Source: Eikenella glucosivorans (GTDB lineage: Bacteria; Pseudomonadota; Gammaproteobacteria; Burkholderiales; Neisseriaceae). Taken from it: a stretch of DNA of 64,000 nt. The notes under the pieces were generated by a model. That model had not been told where the DNA came from and searched no databases. It was given only the letters and a program-made list of their open reading frames with translations. This document shows positions 23,542 to 32,454 of this stretch, one piece after another. Position 1 is the first letter of the stretch; each line of letters starts with the position of its first letter. The stretch covers positions 186,001 to 250,000 of the forward strand of contig NZ_JACSGR010000002.1 in NCBI RefSeq assembly GCF_016025525.2. The letters are read 5' to 3'. The translations under genes were made by a program, and so were the position numbers.

Positions 23542-23871
23542 TTATTCCTTCACCGGCGCGGCGGCGGGCACGGGCTGCTCGGTATCGGCCGGTTTGGGCG
23601 TTTGCAGCTGTTCCTGCGCGATGCGGGCGTTTTTGCGCACTTCGTTGCGCAGGCGGTTGTTTTCGTGGCGCAGGGTGAGCAGCCGGCCGAACATGGAAAA
23701 CACGCCGAATATAGCGCCGATGATGAAGAAAATCAGCAAGAGCACAATCAGCGGCAGGCTGATTTCGCTGCCGGGCAGATAGGAAAAGCCGACCAGTTTG
23801 GTGTTGAACGCGGCCAAAACGATGAATACGGCCAAAAGCAGCAGTTTGACAATCAGCGAAATCAGTTTCAT
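23542..23871 (-). CDS. lapA: LapA-domain membrane protein
   Basis: Small partner of LapB in lipopolysaccharide assembly. From MKLISLIVKLLLLAVFIVLA the protein has 109 residues with two membrane segments (about 4-22 and 38-62). A cytoplasmic coiled region (LRHENNRLRNEVRKNARIAQ) and a Pro/Ala tail follow. The start is set at this Met because AAAGG lies at the right distance upstream. In many relatives the pair follows ihfB; here ihfB is over 30 kb away. Confidence 0.85.
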   Translation of the reverse strand: MKLISLIVKLLLLAVFIVLAAFNTKLVGFSYLPGSEISLPLIVLLLIFFIIGAIFGVFSMFGRLLTLRHENNRLRNEVRKNARIAQEQLQTPKPADTEQPVPAAAPVKE

Positions 23872-24101
23872 GGGCAAGCCTTTCATCATGCGGGCGGTAA
23901 TGGGAATAGTGGCGAAGTGTAAACCATTTGGGGGTTTTCAGGTAGCCTAACTGATGGCTGCCATTGCCTGAAAAGGCTACCTGAAAATGTGTTATGATGT
24001 TTCTAGGCTGCCTGTTCTATTCGGGCAAACCTTTAAAATAAAAAAGCTTTCTCCAAACCCTGCCGGCCGGATTTTCCACCACTGAAACAAGGAGCAATCT
24101 G

Positions 24102-24446
24102 ATGTCTGCCACTTCTGTTACCCCTGTATCCGAATCCCTGTTCAAGCTCGGCCTAAACCAGGCGCTGCCCGTGAGCGAACAGGCCACCACCTCGCGCACG
24201 GTGCTGAATAATGAGCTGTTGCGCGTGGTGATGTTTACGCTGGACGCCGGCCAAATGCTGACCGAGCATACTTCCACCAAAGCCGTGGTGGTGACCCTGC
24301 TGGAAGGCGAGATGGACTTCTCCATCGGCGCACGCCACGAAATCCTGCACGCGGGCGATGTGGTGTATCTGGCGCCGAACGACCGGCACGCGCTGACCGC
24401 TGTGAGCGCCTGCCGGATGCAGCTGGTGATGGTAAATGCGGATTGA
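24102..24446 (+). CDS. Cupin-domain protein
   Basis: Single-domain beta-barrel protein of 114 residues. The two cupin motifs are partly recognisable: the first around LDAGQMLTEHTSTKAVVVTL with LEGEMDF, the second as LHAGDVVYLAPNDRHALTAV. The His and Glu pattern is incomplete (one His and one Glu in motif 1, one His in motif 2), so metal binding is uncertain. AAGGAG lies 7-12 bases before the ATG. It is monocistronic, preceded by a TGTTATGAT extended -10 candidate near 23990. Confidence 0.75.
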   Translation: MSATSVTPVSESLFKLGLNQALPVSEQATTSRTVLNNELLRVVMFTLDAGQMLTEHTSTKAVVVTLLEGEMDFSIGARHEILHAGDVVYLAPNDRHALTAVSACRMQLVMVNAD

Positions 24447-24493
24447 TCGGCGTAATGGTTTGATTTTTCGTTTGAATGATCGAATATGAAAGA

Positions 24494-24527
24494 AAACAGG
24501 CTACCTGAAAAAAGGCAGCCTGTTTTG
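24494..24527. terminator. Bidirectional terminator between the cupin gene and tRNA-Thr
   Basis: AAACAGGCTACC pairs with GGCAGCCTGTTT around an A-run, flanked by A and T runs on both sides. It combines a DUS with a one-base variant complement and serves tRNA-Thr on the minus strand and possibly the cupin gene on the plus strand. Confidence 0.7.
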
Positions 24528-24532
24528 CTGTT

Positions 24533-24608
24533 TGGTGCCGGCGGCAGGAATCGAACTCGCGACCCCCTGATTACAAGTCAGGTGCTCTACCAACTGAGCT
24601 ACACCGGC
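24533..24608 (-). tRNA. tRNA-Thr (anticodon TGT)
   Basis: On the minus strand the 76-base gene runs from GCCGGTGTAGCTCAGTTGGT to an encoded CCA. Acceptor pairing is GCCGGTG with CGCCGGC (one G-U type mismatch), the anticodon stem CTGAC encloses TTGTAAT (anticodon TGT), and GTTCGATTC forms the T loop. The 24447-24822 interval contains only this gene, its terminator and DUS copies. Confidence 0.95.
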
Positions 24609-24822
24609 AAAGAAGCGGCGCATTATGCCGATGTTGCGGGTGTTTGGCAAGGGCTTGGGGGCAGAATGGGGTGATGTGTTGTTTTGCGGCGAACAGGCGG
24701 GGCGGGGCGAAATGGCGATGCGAGGCATCGGGCTGCGGGATAATTTTCAGGTAGCCTCAATGGGATGCGGAGGCTACCTGAAAATGGCTTGAACAATCGC
24801 TTATTCTAAATCCGGGCATGCT

Positions 24823-25995
24823 TTAGCCGGTGAGCTGTTTGGTGATGAGTTTTTTCACCGGAGGCAGGTGGTTGCTCAGGCGCAGCACGGTGTTGCGCAG
24901 GAATTTGGCGGGCGCTGTTTCGGTGGTGAAGAGTTTCACCACGAAGTTGGTGCCGTGATAGAGCGCGCGAGTGTGCAGAATGTGCTTGGCTTCATATTTT
25001 TCCAAGAGGTCAGAGGAGGCGATGTCTTGGCCGGAAGCGGCGGCCTGCACGATGAGGCCGGCGAGGATGTTGGCACTGGCGAGCCCAAGGTTGAAGCCGT
25101 GGGCGGTTACGGGGTGCATGCCGACGGCGGCGTCGCCAATGAGGGCGGTGCGTCGGGCGGAAAAGCGGCGGGCGTGTACGCCGACCAGGGGGTAGGTGTG
25201 GATACTGCCGGCGGGGGTCATTTTGCCGAGCAGGCCTTGCAGCTGCTGTTCGAGGTCGGCGGCGAGGGCTTCGGGGCTGAGCTCGGTGATTTCGTGCAGG
25301 CGGCGGTTGTCGATGGTGATGACGCAGTTGGTCATGTATTCGCCCAGCGGGAGCAGGGCGATGGTGCGGCCGTAGCGGAAGCATTCGCAGGCGGTGTTTT
25401 CGTTGGAGACGGTGTGGGCGAAGCGGGCCACGAGCACGGTGCGGCCGAAGTCGTGCATGTCGGCGGAAATGCCTGCTTGGCGGCGGGTTTGGGAGAAGCG
25501 GCTGTCGGCGGCGATGAGCAGCTTGGCGGATACGGTGTCGCCGTTGTCGAGCAATACGCTCACGCCGTCTTCGCCGTTGACGGCTTCCTGCACTTTGTGG
25601 CCGGTGAGGAAGCGGATGTTGCTGTGCTGGCTGGCGGATTCGTAGGCGGCGCGGCGGATGTCGTGGTTGGATACAAGGAAGCCGAGCTGGCCTTTACCGT
25701 CGGTGGGCGGGGGGAAGCTGAGGGTGTAGGGGGAGCTGCCGTTGAGCACTTTGGCGGCTTTGAGCGGATACACGGCTTCGGCGGGGATGCGCTGCCACAT
25801 GCCGAGTTGTTCCATAATTTGCTGCGAGGGGTGGGTGAGGGCGATTTCGCGGCCGTCGTAGGGCGGGTTGGCGAGGGTGTCTTGGCTGCTTTGCTCGATA
25901 AGTAGGATGTTGAGGCCGCTGGGTGCGGCGGCGGTGGCGAAGCTGAGGCCGGCGGGGCCGGCGCCGATGACGACGATATCGCAGGTGTGCTGCAT
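24823..25995 (-). CDS. FAD-dependent ubiquinone-biosynthesis hydroxylase (UbiH/UbiF/UbiM family)
   Basis: Flavoprotein monooxygenase that hydroxylates the aromatic ring during ubiquinone synthesis. The 390 residues contain the N-terminal dinucleotide motif IVVIGAGPAGLSFA, the family motif IAADSRFSQTRRQAG (DG-like) in the middle, and ALIGDAAVGMHPVTAHGFNL (GD motif). In Neisseria a single broad-specificity member, UbiM, replaces several hydroxylases, and this gene is a good candidate for it. It stands alone, with a DUS-rich gap upstream. Confidence 0.8.
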   Translation of the reverse strand: MQHTCDIVVIGAGPAGLSFATAAAPSGLNILLIEQSSQDTLANPPYDGREIALTHPSQQIMEQLGMWQRIPAEAVYPLKAAKVLNGSSPYTLSFPPPTDGKGQLGFLVSNHDIRRAAYESASQHSNIRFLTGHKVQEAVNGEDGVSVLLDNGDTVSAKLLIAADSRFSQTRRQAGISADMHDFGRTVLVARFAHTVSNENTACECFRYGRTIALLPLGEYMTNCVITIDNRRLHEITELSPEALAADLEQQLQGLLGKMTPAGSIHTYPLVGVHARRFSARRTALIGDAAVGMHPVTAHGFNLGLASANILAGLIVQAAASGQDIASSDLLEKYEAKHILHTRALYHGTNFVVKLFTTETAPAKFLRNTVLRLSNHLPPVKKLITKQLTG

Positions 25996-26332
25996 GATGG
26001 GCTCCTGTGGGCGTGATGCGCTTGGGAAAGGTTGCGGGGATTATACCGCAAGTTGCCGGGCGGAGAGATTGAGGGGTGGCTTGAGTTTTGCTTTATTTGT
26101 TTCACTTCGTTGAAGCCGGTGTTTTCAGGTAGCCTTTGGTTGTATTAGAGGGGCTACCTGAAAAATAAGAAATAAGGAATGCATTTTAGCTTTGCGGAAG
26201 TTTTCAGGTAGCCCGCGTGCGGGATGGAGGCTACCTGAAAATTTTGGCGCGCATTATTTGGCGCACATTATCCATAGTGGCGTGCTGGCGCTTGGGTTTA
26301 CAATAGCGCCGTTTGATTAATCGGAGCGAAAC
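25996..26332. other. Intergenic DUS-rich stretch
   Basis: No gene is supported here. It holds a half composite repeat (CACTTCGTTGAAGCCGGTG near 26102) ending in a DUS, then several more DUS in both orientations. A TACAAT box lies at about 26299, about 30 bases before the smr gene, and may be its -10 element. Confidence 0.5.
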
Positions 26333-26932
26333 ATGAGCAGGCAGGATACGCAGCAGTTGTTGAAACAGTTGGGCAAGGAGGCGAAGCGGCGGCAGGAAGA
26401 AGAGGCGGCGCAGGCGCGGCGGCAGAAGGCGCAGGAGTTTGATTTTGCGGCGGCGGTGGGGGAGGTGGTGCCATTGAAGAGCAGCAACCGGGCGCCGCGG
26501 TTGCAAGATAAAAGCCCGCTGAAACGGCGGTTTGATGCGGAGGAGATGGATGAGGGGCAATATTTTTATGTGAGCGAAACCAGCGAACACGAACCGCCGC
26601 GTTCGTTTTGCAAAAACGGGCGCGGGCAGGATGACATCCGCCGGCTGGTGGCGGGGCACTGGCCTTGTGTGGCGCATTTGGATTTGCACGGCTGCACGCG
26701 CGAGGAGGCGCAACGGTTGTTGAGCGAGTTTATCGAAGAGGTTCACCGGCGCGGGGTGTGCGCAGAGATTGTACACGGCAGCGGCTTGGGTTCGCACGAT
26801 TTCGCGCCGGTATTGAAAAGCCTGGTGCGCCGCTGGCTGATGGCGCATCCTGATGTGTTGGCCTATGCCGAACCGCACGGCGCCAACGATGGGGCGGTGC
26901 GCATCCTGTTGCGCAAACGGCGGTATGAATAA
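26333..26932 (+). CDS. Smr-domain protein
   Basis: Small MutS-related domain protein, possibly a structure-specific or RNA endonuclease. The 199 residues have a charged, coiled N-terminal region (KQLGKEAKRRQEEEAAQARR), then the Smr domain. LDLHGCTREEAQRLLSEFIE is the LDLHG motif, EIVHGSGLGSH is the central HGxG motif, and AEPHGANDGAVRILLR is the end of the domain. The order matches YdaL/SmrA-like proteins of proteobacteria. GGAG lies 8 bases before the ATG. Confidence 0.85.
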   Translation: MSRQDTQQLLKQLGKEAKRRQEEEAAQARRQKAQEFDFAAAVGEVVPLKSSNRAPRLQDKSPLKRRFDAEEMDEGQYFYVSETSEHEPPRSFCKNGRGQDDIRRLVAGHWPCVAHLDLHGCTREEAQRLLSEFIEEVHRRGVCAEIVHGSGLGSHDFAPVLKSLVRRWLMAHPDVLAYAEPHGANDGAVRILLRKRRYE

Positions 26933-27165
26933 CAGGCGGTGTTTCTATTTTGTTGTTTTGTGTATGCCGGAGCGGAAGGAAAATTTGGATTGTTTTTCAG
27001 GTAGCCTGCTGCGGATTGGCAGTAGGCTGCGGAGGAAATAAAGCGCCGGAAGCGGTAAAAAAACATTGCCATTTAGAGTGGGTGCTGTTAATATTTCGCG
27101 GAAATACAGTGTGTTGCGGTATCGCTTGTCTAGCGCTTATGTTCGGAAAACAACAGTTTTTCGAT

Positions 27166-27194
27166 TTGCTTGTTTAAGCGTATGCTTTTATAGC
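27166..27194 (+). promoter_or_regulatory. Promoter for the pyruvate dehydrogenase genes
   Basis: TTGCTT (27166-27171), a 17-base spacer and TATAGC (27189-27194) lie about 70 bases before the aceE start. The 26933-27264 gap also contains one DUS near 26995 and no supported gene. Confidence 0.45.
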
Positions 27195-27264
27195 TGATTT
27201 CTGCTGTGTTGCAAAACGAAAAAGCGAACTTTGTTTATTAACCCCAGTAAAGAGGATGAGGATT

Positions 27265-29955
27265 ATGTCTGTTGAAAAACATGATCACGATGTTGACCCG
27301 ATCGAAACCCAAGAGTGGCTGGATGCGCTCAGTTCCGTGCTCGAAACCGAAGGCTCGGAACGGGCGCATTTTCTGTTGGAAAACCTGGTGCGCTATACCC
27401 GCCGCCGCGGCGTGCACCTGCCGTTTAGTGCCACTACTGCTTATCTGAACACCATTCCTGTGGGCAAAGAGCAGAAGTCGCCCGGTAATCACGAGCTGGA
27501 GCACCGTATCCGCGCCGCCATCCGCTGGAATGCCGCCGCCATGGTGTTGCGTGCCGGTAAGAAAGATTTGGAACTGGGCGGCCACATCGCTTCTTTCCAA
27601 TCTTCCGCCACTTTGTATGACGTGGGCTTCAACCACTTCTGGCGTGCCAAAAACGAAGCCGCCGGCGAAGAAGGCGATTTGGTGTTTGTGCAAGGCCATT
27701 CTTCTCCCGGTATCTACTCCCGTGCCTTCGTGGAAGGCCGCCTGAGCGAAGAGCAGTTGGACCACTTCCGCCAGGAAGTGGGCGGACAAGGCCTGCCGTC
27801 TTACCCTCACCCGCACCTGTTGCCCGATTTCTGGCAGTTCCCCACCGTATCCATGGGTTTGGGCCCGCTGATGGCGATTTATCAGGCTCGTTTCCTGAAA
27901 TACCTGGAATCCCGCGGCTTGGCCAAAACCAAAGGCCGCAAAGTATGGTGCTTCTGCGGCGACGGCGAAATGGACGAGCCAGAAAGCCAGGGTGCCATCG
28001 CATTGGCAGCCCGCGAAGGCTTGGACAACCTGATTTTCGTGATCAACTGCAACCTACAGCGTTTGGACGGCCCGGTGCGCGGCAACGGCAAAATCATCCA
28101 AGAGCTGGAAGGCAACTTCCGTGGCGCCGGTTGGAACGTGTTGAAAGTGATCTGGGGCAGTCGCTGGGACGGGCTGTTGGCACGCGACACCAATAATGCC
28201 CTGAAACAGCGTATGGAAGAATGCCTGGATGGTGACTACCAAACCTTCAAATCCAAAAACGGTGCCTATGTTCGCGAGCATTTCTTCAATACGCCCGAAC
28301 TGAAAGCCTTGGTAGCCGATATGTCCGATGACGAAATCTGGGCATTGAACCGCGGCGGCCATGACCCGCACAAAGTGTATGCCGCCTACCACGAAGCCGT
28401 GAATAACGCAGACGGCCGTCCCACCGTGATCCTAGCCAAAACCATTAAAGGCTACGGCATGGGCGCTTCTGGTGAAGGCCAGAACGTGGCGCACCAGGCT
28501 AAGAAAATGGACGTGCAGTCGCTCAAACAATTCCGCGACCGCTTCGGCATTGAAGTGAGCGACGAGCAAATCGAGAGCGGTAACCTGCCCTACTTCCGCT
28601 TCCCGGAAGACAGCCCGGAAATGCAATACCTGCGCGAACGCCGCAACACTTTAGGCGGCTACCTGCCGGCACGTCATCCGAACGCCGAGGCGCTGCCGAT
28701 CCCCGCGCTGGAAACATTCGATACCCAGCTGCAATCCAGCGGAGACCGCGAATTCTCCACCACTATGGCATTCGTGCGCATTTTGGCTACCTTGTTGAAA
28801 GACAAACAGATCGGCCGCCGCATTGTGCCGATTGTGCCCGACGAGAGCCGCACCTTCGGCATGGAAGGTATGTTCCGCCAATACGGCATTTGGAACCCGA
28901 AAGGCCAGCAGTATACCCCGCAGGATAAAGACCAGCTGATGTTCTACAAAGAATCGGTAGACGGTCAAATCCTGCAGGAAGGCATCAACGAGCCCGGCGC
29001 CATGGCAGATTGGATTGCCGCCGCTACCAGCTATGCCAACAACCATTACGCCATGATTCCGTTCTACATTTACTACTCTATGTTCGGATTCCAGCGCGTG
29101 GGCGATTTGGCCTGGGCAGCCGGCGACATGCACGCCCGCGGCTTCCTCCTGGGCGGCACCGCAGGCCGCACCACCCTCAACGGCGAAGGCCTGCAACACG
29201 AAGACGGCCACAGCCAGTTGCAAGCCGACCTGATTCCGAACTGCGTCAGCTATGACCCCACCTTCCAATATGAAGTGGCTGTGATTGTGCAGGATGGTTT
29301 GCGCCGCATGTATGTGGACAACGAGGACGTGTTCTTCTACATCACCCTGATGAACGAAAACTACACCCACCCGGCCATGCCGCAGCGCGCGGGCATCGAG
29401 CAGGAAATCCTCAAAGGCATGTATCTGTTCCGCGAGGGGGGCAAAGGCGACAAACGCGTTCAGCTGATGGGCTCCGGCACCATCCTGCAGGAAGTGATCC
29501 ACGCCGCCGACCTGCTGAAAAACGACTTTGGCGTGGAAGCCGATGTTTGGTCTTGCCCCTCCTTCAACCTGCTGCACCGCGAAGCCATCGAAACCGACCG
29601 TTGGAACCGCCTGCATCCGGCTGCCGAGCAGAAACTGCCCTTCGTTACCCAGCAGCTGCAAGGCCACCCCGGCCCGGTAGTTGCCGCCACCGACTACATC
29701 CGCAGCTTTGCCGACCGCATCCGCGCCTACCTCCCGAAAGAGAACGGCGACTACGTGGTGCTCGGTACCGACGGTTTCGGTCGCTCCGACAGCCGCGCCA
29801 ACCTGCGCAGCTTCTTCGAAGTGGATCGCTACCACGTAGCCGTGGCCGCGCTCGATGCTTTGGCCAAACAGGGCAAAGTGGGCAAAGACGTGGTACAGCA
29901 AGCCATCGAGAAATACGGGGTGCAAACCGAAGTGGCCCCCAGCTGGAAACGCTAA
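27265..29955 (+). CDS. aceE: Pyruvate dehydrogenase E1 component, homodimeric
   Basis: Thiamine diphosphate enzyme that decarboxylates pyruvate and passes the acetyl group to lipoyl groups of AceF. The start is set at MSVEKHDHDVDPIETQEWLD, 9 bases downstream of another ATG, because GAGG is then well spaced. The 896 residues include CGDGEMDEPESQGAIALAAR (thiamine diphosphate and Mg site) and the conserved GTAGRTTLNGEGLQHEDGHS region. The length equals that of typical AceE. It is followed by a small acidic ORF and aceF; no lpd gene lies downstream. Confidence 0.95.
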   Translation: MSVEKHDHDVDPIETQEWLDALSSVLETEGSERAHFLLENLVRYTRRRGVHLPFSATTAYLNTIPVGKEQKSPGNHELEHRIRAAIRWNAAAMVLRAGKKDLELGGHIASFQSSATLYDVGFNHFWRAKNEAAGEEGDLVFVQGHSSPGIYSRAFVEGRLSEEQLDHFRQEVGGQGLPSYPHPHLLPDFWQFPTVSMGLGPLMAIYQARFLKYLESRGLAKTKGRKVWCFCGDGEMDEPESQGAIALAAREGLDNLIFVINCNLQRLDGPVRGNGKIIQELEGNFRGAGWNVLKVIWGSRWDGLLARDTNNALKQRMEECLDGDYQTFKSKNGAYVREHFFNTPELKALVADMSDDEIWALNRGGHDPHKVYAAYHEAVNNADGRPTVILAKTIKGYGMGASGEGQNVAHQAKKMDVQSLKQFRDRFGIEVSDEQIESGNLPYFRFPEDSPEMQYLRERRNTLGGYLPARHPNAEALPIPALETFDTQLQSSGDREFSTTMAFVRILATLLKDKQIGRRIVPIVPDESRTFGMEGMFRQYGIWNPKGQQYTPQDKDQLMFYKESVDGQILQEGINEPGAMADWIAAATSYANNHYAMIPFYIYYSMFGFQRVGDLAWAAGDMHARGFLLGGTAGRTTLNGEGLQHEDGHSQLQADLIPNCVSYDPTFQYEVAVIVQDGLRRMYVDNEDVFFYITLMNENYTHPAMPQRAGIEQEILKGMYLFREGGKGDKRVQLMGSGTILQEVIHAADLLKNDFGVEADVWSCPSFNLLHREAIETDRWNRLHPAAEQKLPFVTQQLQGHPGPVVAATDYIRSFADRIRAYLPKENGDYVVLGTDGFGRSDSRANLRSFFEVDRYHVAVAALDALAKQGKVGKDVVQQAIEKYGVQTEVAPSWKR

Positions 29956-30093
29956 ACCGCCGCATCGGCAGGCTACCTGAAAACGACAAACCTATTTTGG
30001 ATTCATTAAAGTTTCCGGTTTTCAGGTAGCTTCCTTGGCAACACGCAGGGCAGGTGGCACAATCCACCGCTTTGCGGCGTTGCTTTCAGGTAG

Positions 30094-30125
30094 CCTGTTT
30101 GTACGCAGGCAGGCTACCTGAAAGC
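30094..30125. terminator. Inverted DUS pair after aceE
   Basis: GCTTTCAGGTAGCCTG and CAGGCTACCTGAAAGC enclose a short loop (TTTGTACGCAGG region), giving a strong stem. It lies between aceE and the small acidic ORF, so it may reduce read-through to aceF. Confidence 0.5.
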
Positions 30126-30147
30126 AACAGCCCGAAAGGGCAGGATA

Positions 30148-30345
30148 ATGAACGCAGCCGACCCCGATTTTTTTGACGATTATTCCCTCGGCGATTTCGC
30201 CAGCGATCTGGCCGAAGACGAAATGGACTACTTTCTCCAGCAGCAGTTGCAGGCGGAAGAAGATACAGAGCGTGCGGCAGCAGAGCAGGAAGCCTGCGAC
30301 ACAGCCGATTACCCGTTGTGGCCGCCACCTGATCCGGCAGATTAG
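30148..30345 (+). CDS. Small acidic hypothetical protein between aceE and aceF
   Basis: I do not recognise this 65-residue protein (MNAADPDFFDDYSLGDFASD, then LAEDEMDYFLQQQLQAEEDT). It is extremely rich in Asp and Glu, has a helical middle and a Pro-rich end (YPLWPPPDPAD). A purine-rich ribosome site (GGGCAGGATA) precedes the ATG. It lies on the operon strand between two subunits of one complex, which suggests but does not show a link to pyruvate dehydrogenase. The antisense and other frames give nothing better. Confidence 0.5.
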   Translation: MNAADPDFFDDYSLGDFASDLAEDEMDYFLQQQLQAEEDTERAAAEQEACDTADYPLWPPPDPAD

Positions 30346-30594
30346 CCGCGGGCCGAGCGAAGTTTTGTTGATGTTTTTAGCTTTGTGGAAACACCGCTTC
30401 GACAGCATCAAAACATCGTTTGAGCGAAAATCGCTCTGCTTATTTTCAGGTAGCCTTACCGCATTAAGGCATCCGGCAGTAAACAATAAACTGTCAAAAC
30501 GCAGTACCCGCCCTCAGGCGCAAGAGGAACAGCCGGCCACACAGCCGGCCAAGCCAGTATTTCAATTAACCCGTTTCATTGAGAAGGAAACCGC

Positions 30595-32217
30595 ATGAGC
30601 ACCGTAGAAATCAAAGTCCCCGACATCGGCGGACACGAAAACGTAGACGTGATCGACGTGGCCGTGAAGGCCGGCGACACCATCGCGCTGGATGACACCC
30701 TAATTACCCTGGAAACCGACAAGGCCACCATGGACGTACCGGCCGATGCCGCCGGCGTGGTGAAGGAAGTGCGCGTGAAAGTGGGCGACAAAGTATCGGA
30801 AGGCACGGTGATTGTGGTAGTGGAAGCTGCCGGCGCCGGTGCAGCCGCCGCGCCCGCCGAAGCGCCCAAGGCCGAAGCCGCACCGGCACCCGCCGCTGCA
30901 CCCGCTCCGGCTGCCGCAGCTGCCACGGTTCAGGTGGCTGTGCCCGACATCGGCGGCCATGAAAATGTGGACGTGATCGCCGTGGAAGTGAAAGTGGGCG
31001 ACACCGTGGCCGTGGACGACACCCTGATCACCCTGGAAACCGACAAAGCCACCATGGACGTGCCCAGCACCGCCGCCGGCACCGTTACCGCCGTGCACCT
31101 GAAAGTGGGCGACAAGGTTTCCGAAGGCACCGTGATCATCGATGTGGCCGCTGCCGGTGCCGCAGCAGCTGCACCTGCCCCGGCAGAAGCCCCCAAAGCC
31201 GCTGCGCCGGCTCCGGCCGCTGTACCCGCACCCGCCGCCGCGCCTGCTGCTCCGGCCACCGCCGCCTATGGCAGCGTCCCAATCAACGAAGCCGGTTTCG
31301 CTAAGGCGCACGCCGGCCCCTCCGCCCGCAAGCTGGCGCGCGAGCTGGGCGTGGACCTGAGCCTGGTGAAAGGCACCGGCAACAAAGGCCGCATCACCAA
31401 AGGCGACATCAAAGAATTTGTGAAAGCCGCCATGCAGGGCGGCGCAGGCAAACCGGCAGCCGCCGGCGCCTCTTTGGGCGGTGGTTTGGATCTGCTGCCG
31501 TGGCCGAAAGTGGATTTTGCCAAATTCGGCGAGATCGAAGTGAAAGAGCTCAGCCGCATCAAGAAGATTTCCGGCCAAAATCTGTCGCGCAACTGGGTGA
31601 TGATCCCGCACGTTACCGTAAACGAAGATGCCGATATGACCGAGCTGGAAAACTTCCGCAAGCAGCTCAACAAAGAATGGGAGCGCGAAGGCGTGAAACT
31701 GTCGCCGCTGGCATTCATCATCAAAGCCAGCGTGTCCGCGCTCAAAGCCTTCCCCGAGTTCAACTCTTCGCTCGACGGCGACAACCTGATTCTGAAGAAA
31801 TACTTCCACATCGGCTTTGCCGCCGACACGCCGAACGGCCTCGTGGTGCCCGTGATTAAAGACGTGGACAAAAAAGGCCTCAAGGAAATCAGCATCGAGC
31901 TGGGTGAATTGAGCAAAAAAGCCCGCGAAGGCAAGCTCAAACCGCAGGAAATGCAGGGCGCCTGCTTCACCATTTCCAGCCTGGGCGGCATCGGCGGCAC
32001 CGGTTTCACGCCGATTGTGAACGCGCCGGAAGTGGCCATTTTGGGCGTGTGCAAATCGCAGATGAAACCGGTGTGGAACGGCTCCGCCTTCGAACCGCGC
32101 CTGATGTGCCCGCTCTCCCTGTCGTTCGACCACCGCGTGATCGACGGCGCGGCCGGTATGCGTTTCACCGTGTATCTGGCCAACCTGCTCAAAGACTTCC
32201 GCCGCGTTTCGCTGTAA
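30595..32217 (+). CDS. aceF: Pyruvate dehydrogenase E2, dihydrolipoamide acetyltransferase
   Basis: Core of the pyruvate dehydrogenase complex, transferring acetyl groups to CoA. The 540 residues contain two lipoyl domains (about 1-80 and 115-195), each with the lipoylated Lys in ETDKATMD, and Ala/Pro linkers. A peripheral-subunit-binding domain ([19 protein letters not shown]) and the catalytic domain with [13 protein letters not shown] near the C-terminus follow. GAGAAGGAAACC precedes the ATG. The 30346-30594 gap upstream holds a DUS and a composite-repeat relic but no gene. Confidence 0.95.
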   Translation: MSTVEIKVPDIGGHENVDVIDVAVKAGDTIALDDTLITLETDKATMDVPADAAGVVKEVRVKVGDKVSEGTVIVVVEAAGAGAAAAPAEAPKAEAAPAPAAAPAPAAAAATVQVAVPDIGGHENVDVIAVEVKVGDTVAVDDTLITLETDKATMDVPSTAAGTVTAVHLKVGDKVSEGTVIIDVAAAGAAAAAPAPAEAPKAAAPAPAAVPAPAAAPAAPATAAYGSVPINEAGFAKAHAGPSARKLARELGVDLSLVKGTGNKGRITKGDIKEFVKAAMQGGAGKPAAAGASLGGGLDLLPWPKVDFAKFGEIEVKELSRIKKISGQNLSRNWVMIPHVTVNEDADMTELENFRKQLNKEWEREGVKLSPLAFIIKASVSALKAFPEFNSSLDGDNLILKKYFHIGFAADTPNGLVVPVIKDVDKKGLKEISIELGELSKKAREGKLKPQEMQGACFTISSLGGIGGTGFTPIVNAPEVAILGVCKSQMKPVWNGSAFEPRLMCPLSLSFDHRVIDGAAGMRFTVYLANLLKDFRRVSL

Positions 32218-32233
32218 GCGTTTGGGCATGATG

Positions 32234-32267
32234 AAAGGCTACCTGAAAATTTTCAGGTAGCCTTTTT
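32234..32267 (+). terminator. DUS-pair terminator after aceF
   Basis: AAAGGCTACCTGAAAATTTTCAGGTAGCCTTTTT is a near-perfect inverted repeat ending in a T-run, 17 bases after the aceF stop. It is one of the clearest examples of a DUS pair acting as a Rho-independent terminator. Confidence 0.8.
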
Positions 32268-32298
32268 GTTTGTCGGGAAGGGTACTGGGGGCGGTAGC

Positions 32299-32403
32299 TA
32301 TAGTGGATTAACAAAAATCAGGACAAAGCGATGAAGCCGCAGGCAGTACAAGTAGTACGGCAAGGCGAGGCAACGCAGTCCTGGTTTTTGTTAATCCACT
32401 ATA
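32299..32403. repeat. Correia-like repeat element (about 105 bp)
   Basis: It runs from TATAGTGGATTAACAAAAAT to TTTTTGTTAATCCACTATA with the canonical ends. The interior contains AGTACGGCAAGGCGAGGCAA, the reverse of the copy at 493-597. It lies after aceF and before the rsmJ end, in a 237-bp gap without genes. Confidence 0.85.
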
Positions 32404-32454
32404 TAATTGGAAACGGCAAAGTTTGTTTACCGGATTGATTGGGTTGGCGCTTTT

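Noticed and set aside
30700..32229. 509-codon antisense frame over aceF
   Set aside because: Arises from the Ala/Pro/Val codon bias of the lipoyl domains; composition is Gly/His/Phe-rich without domains.
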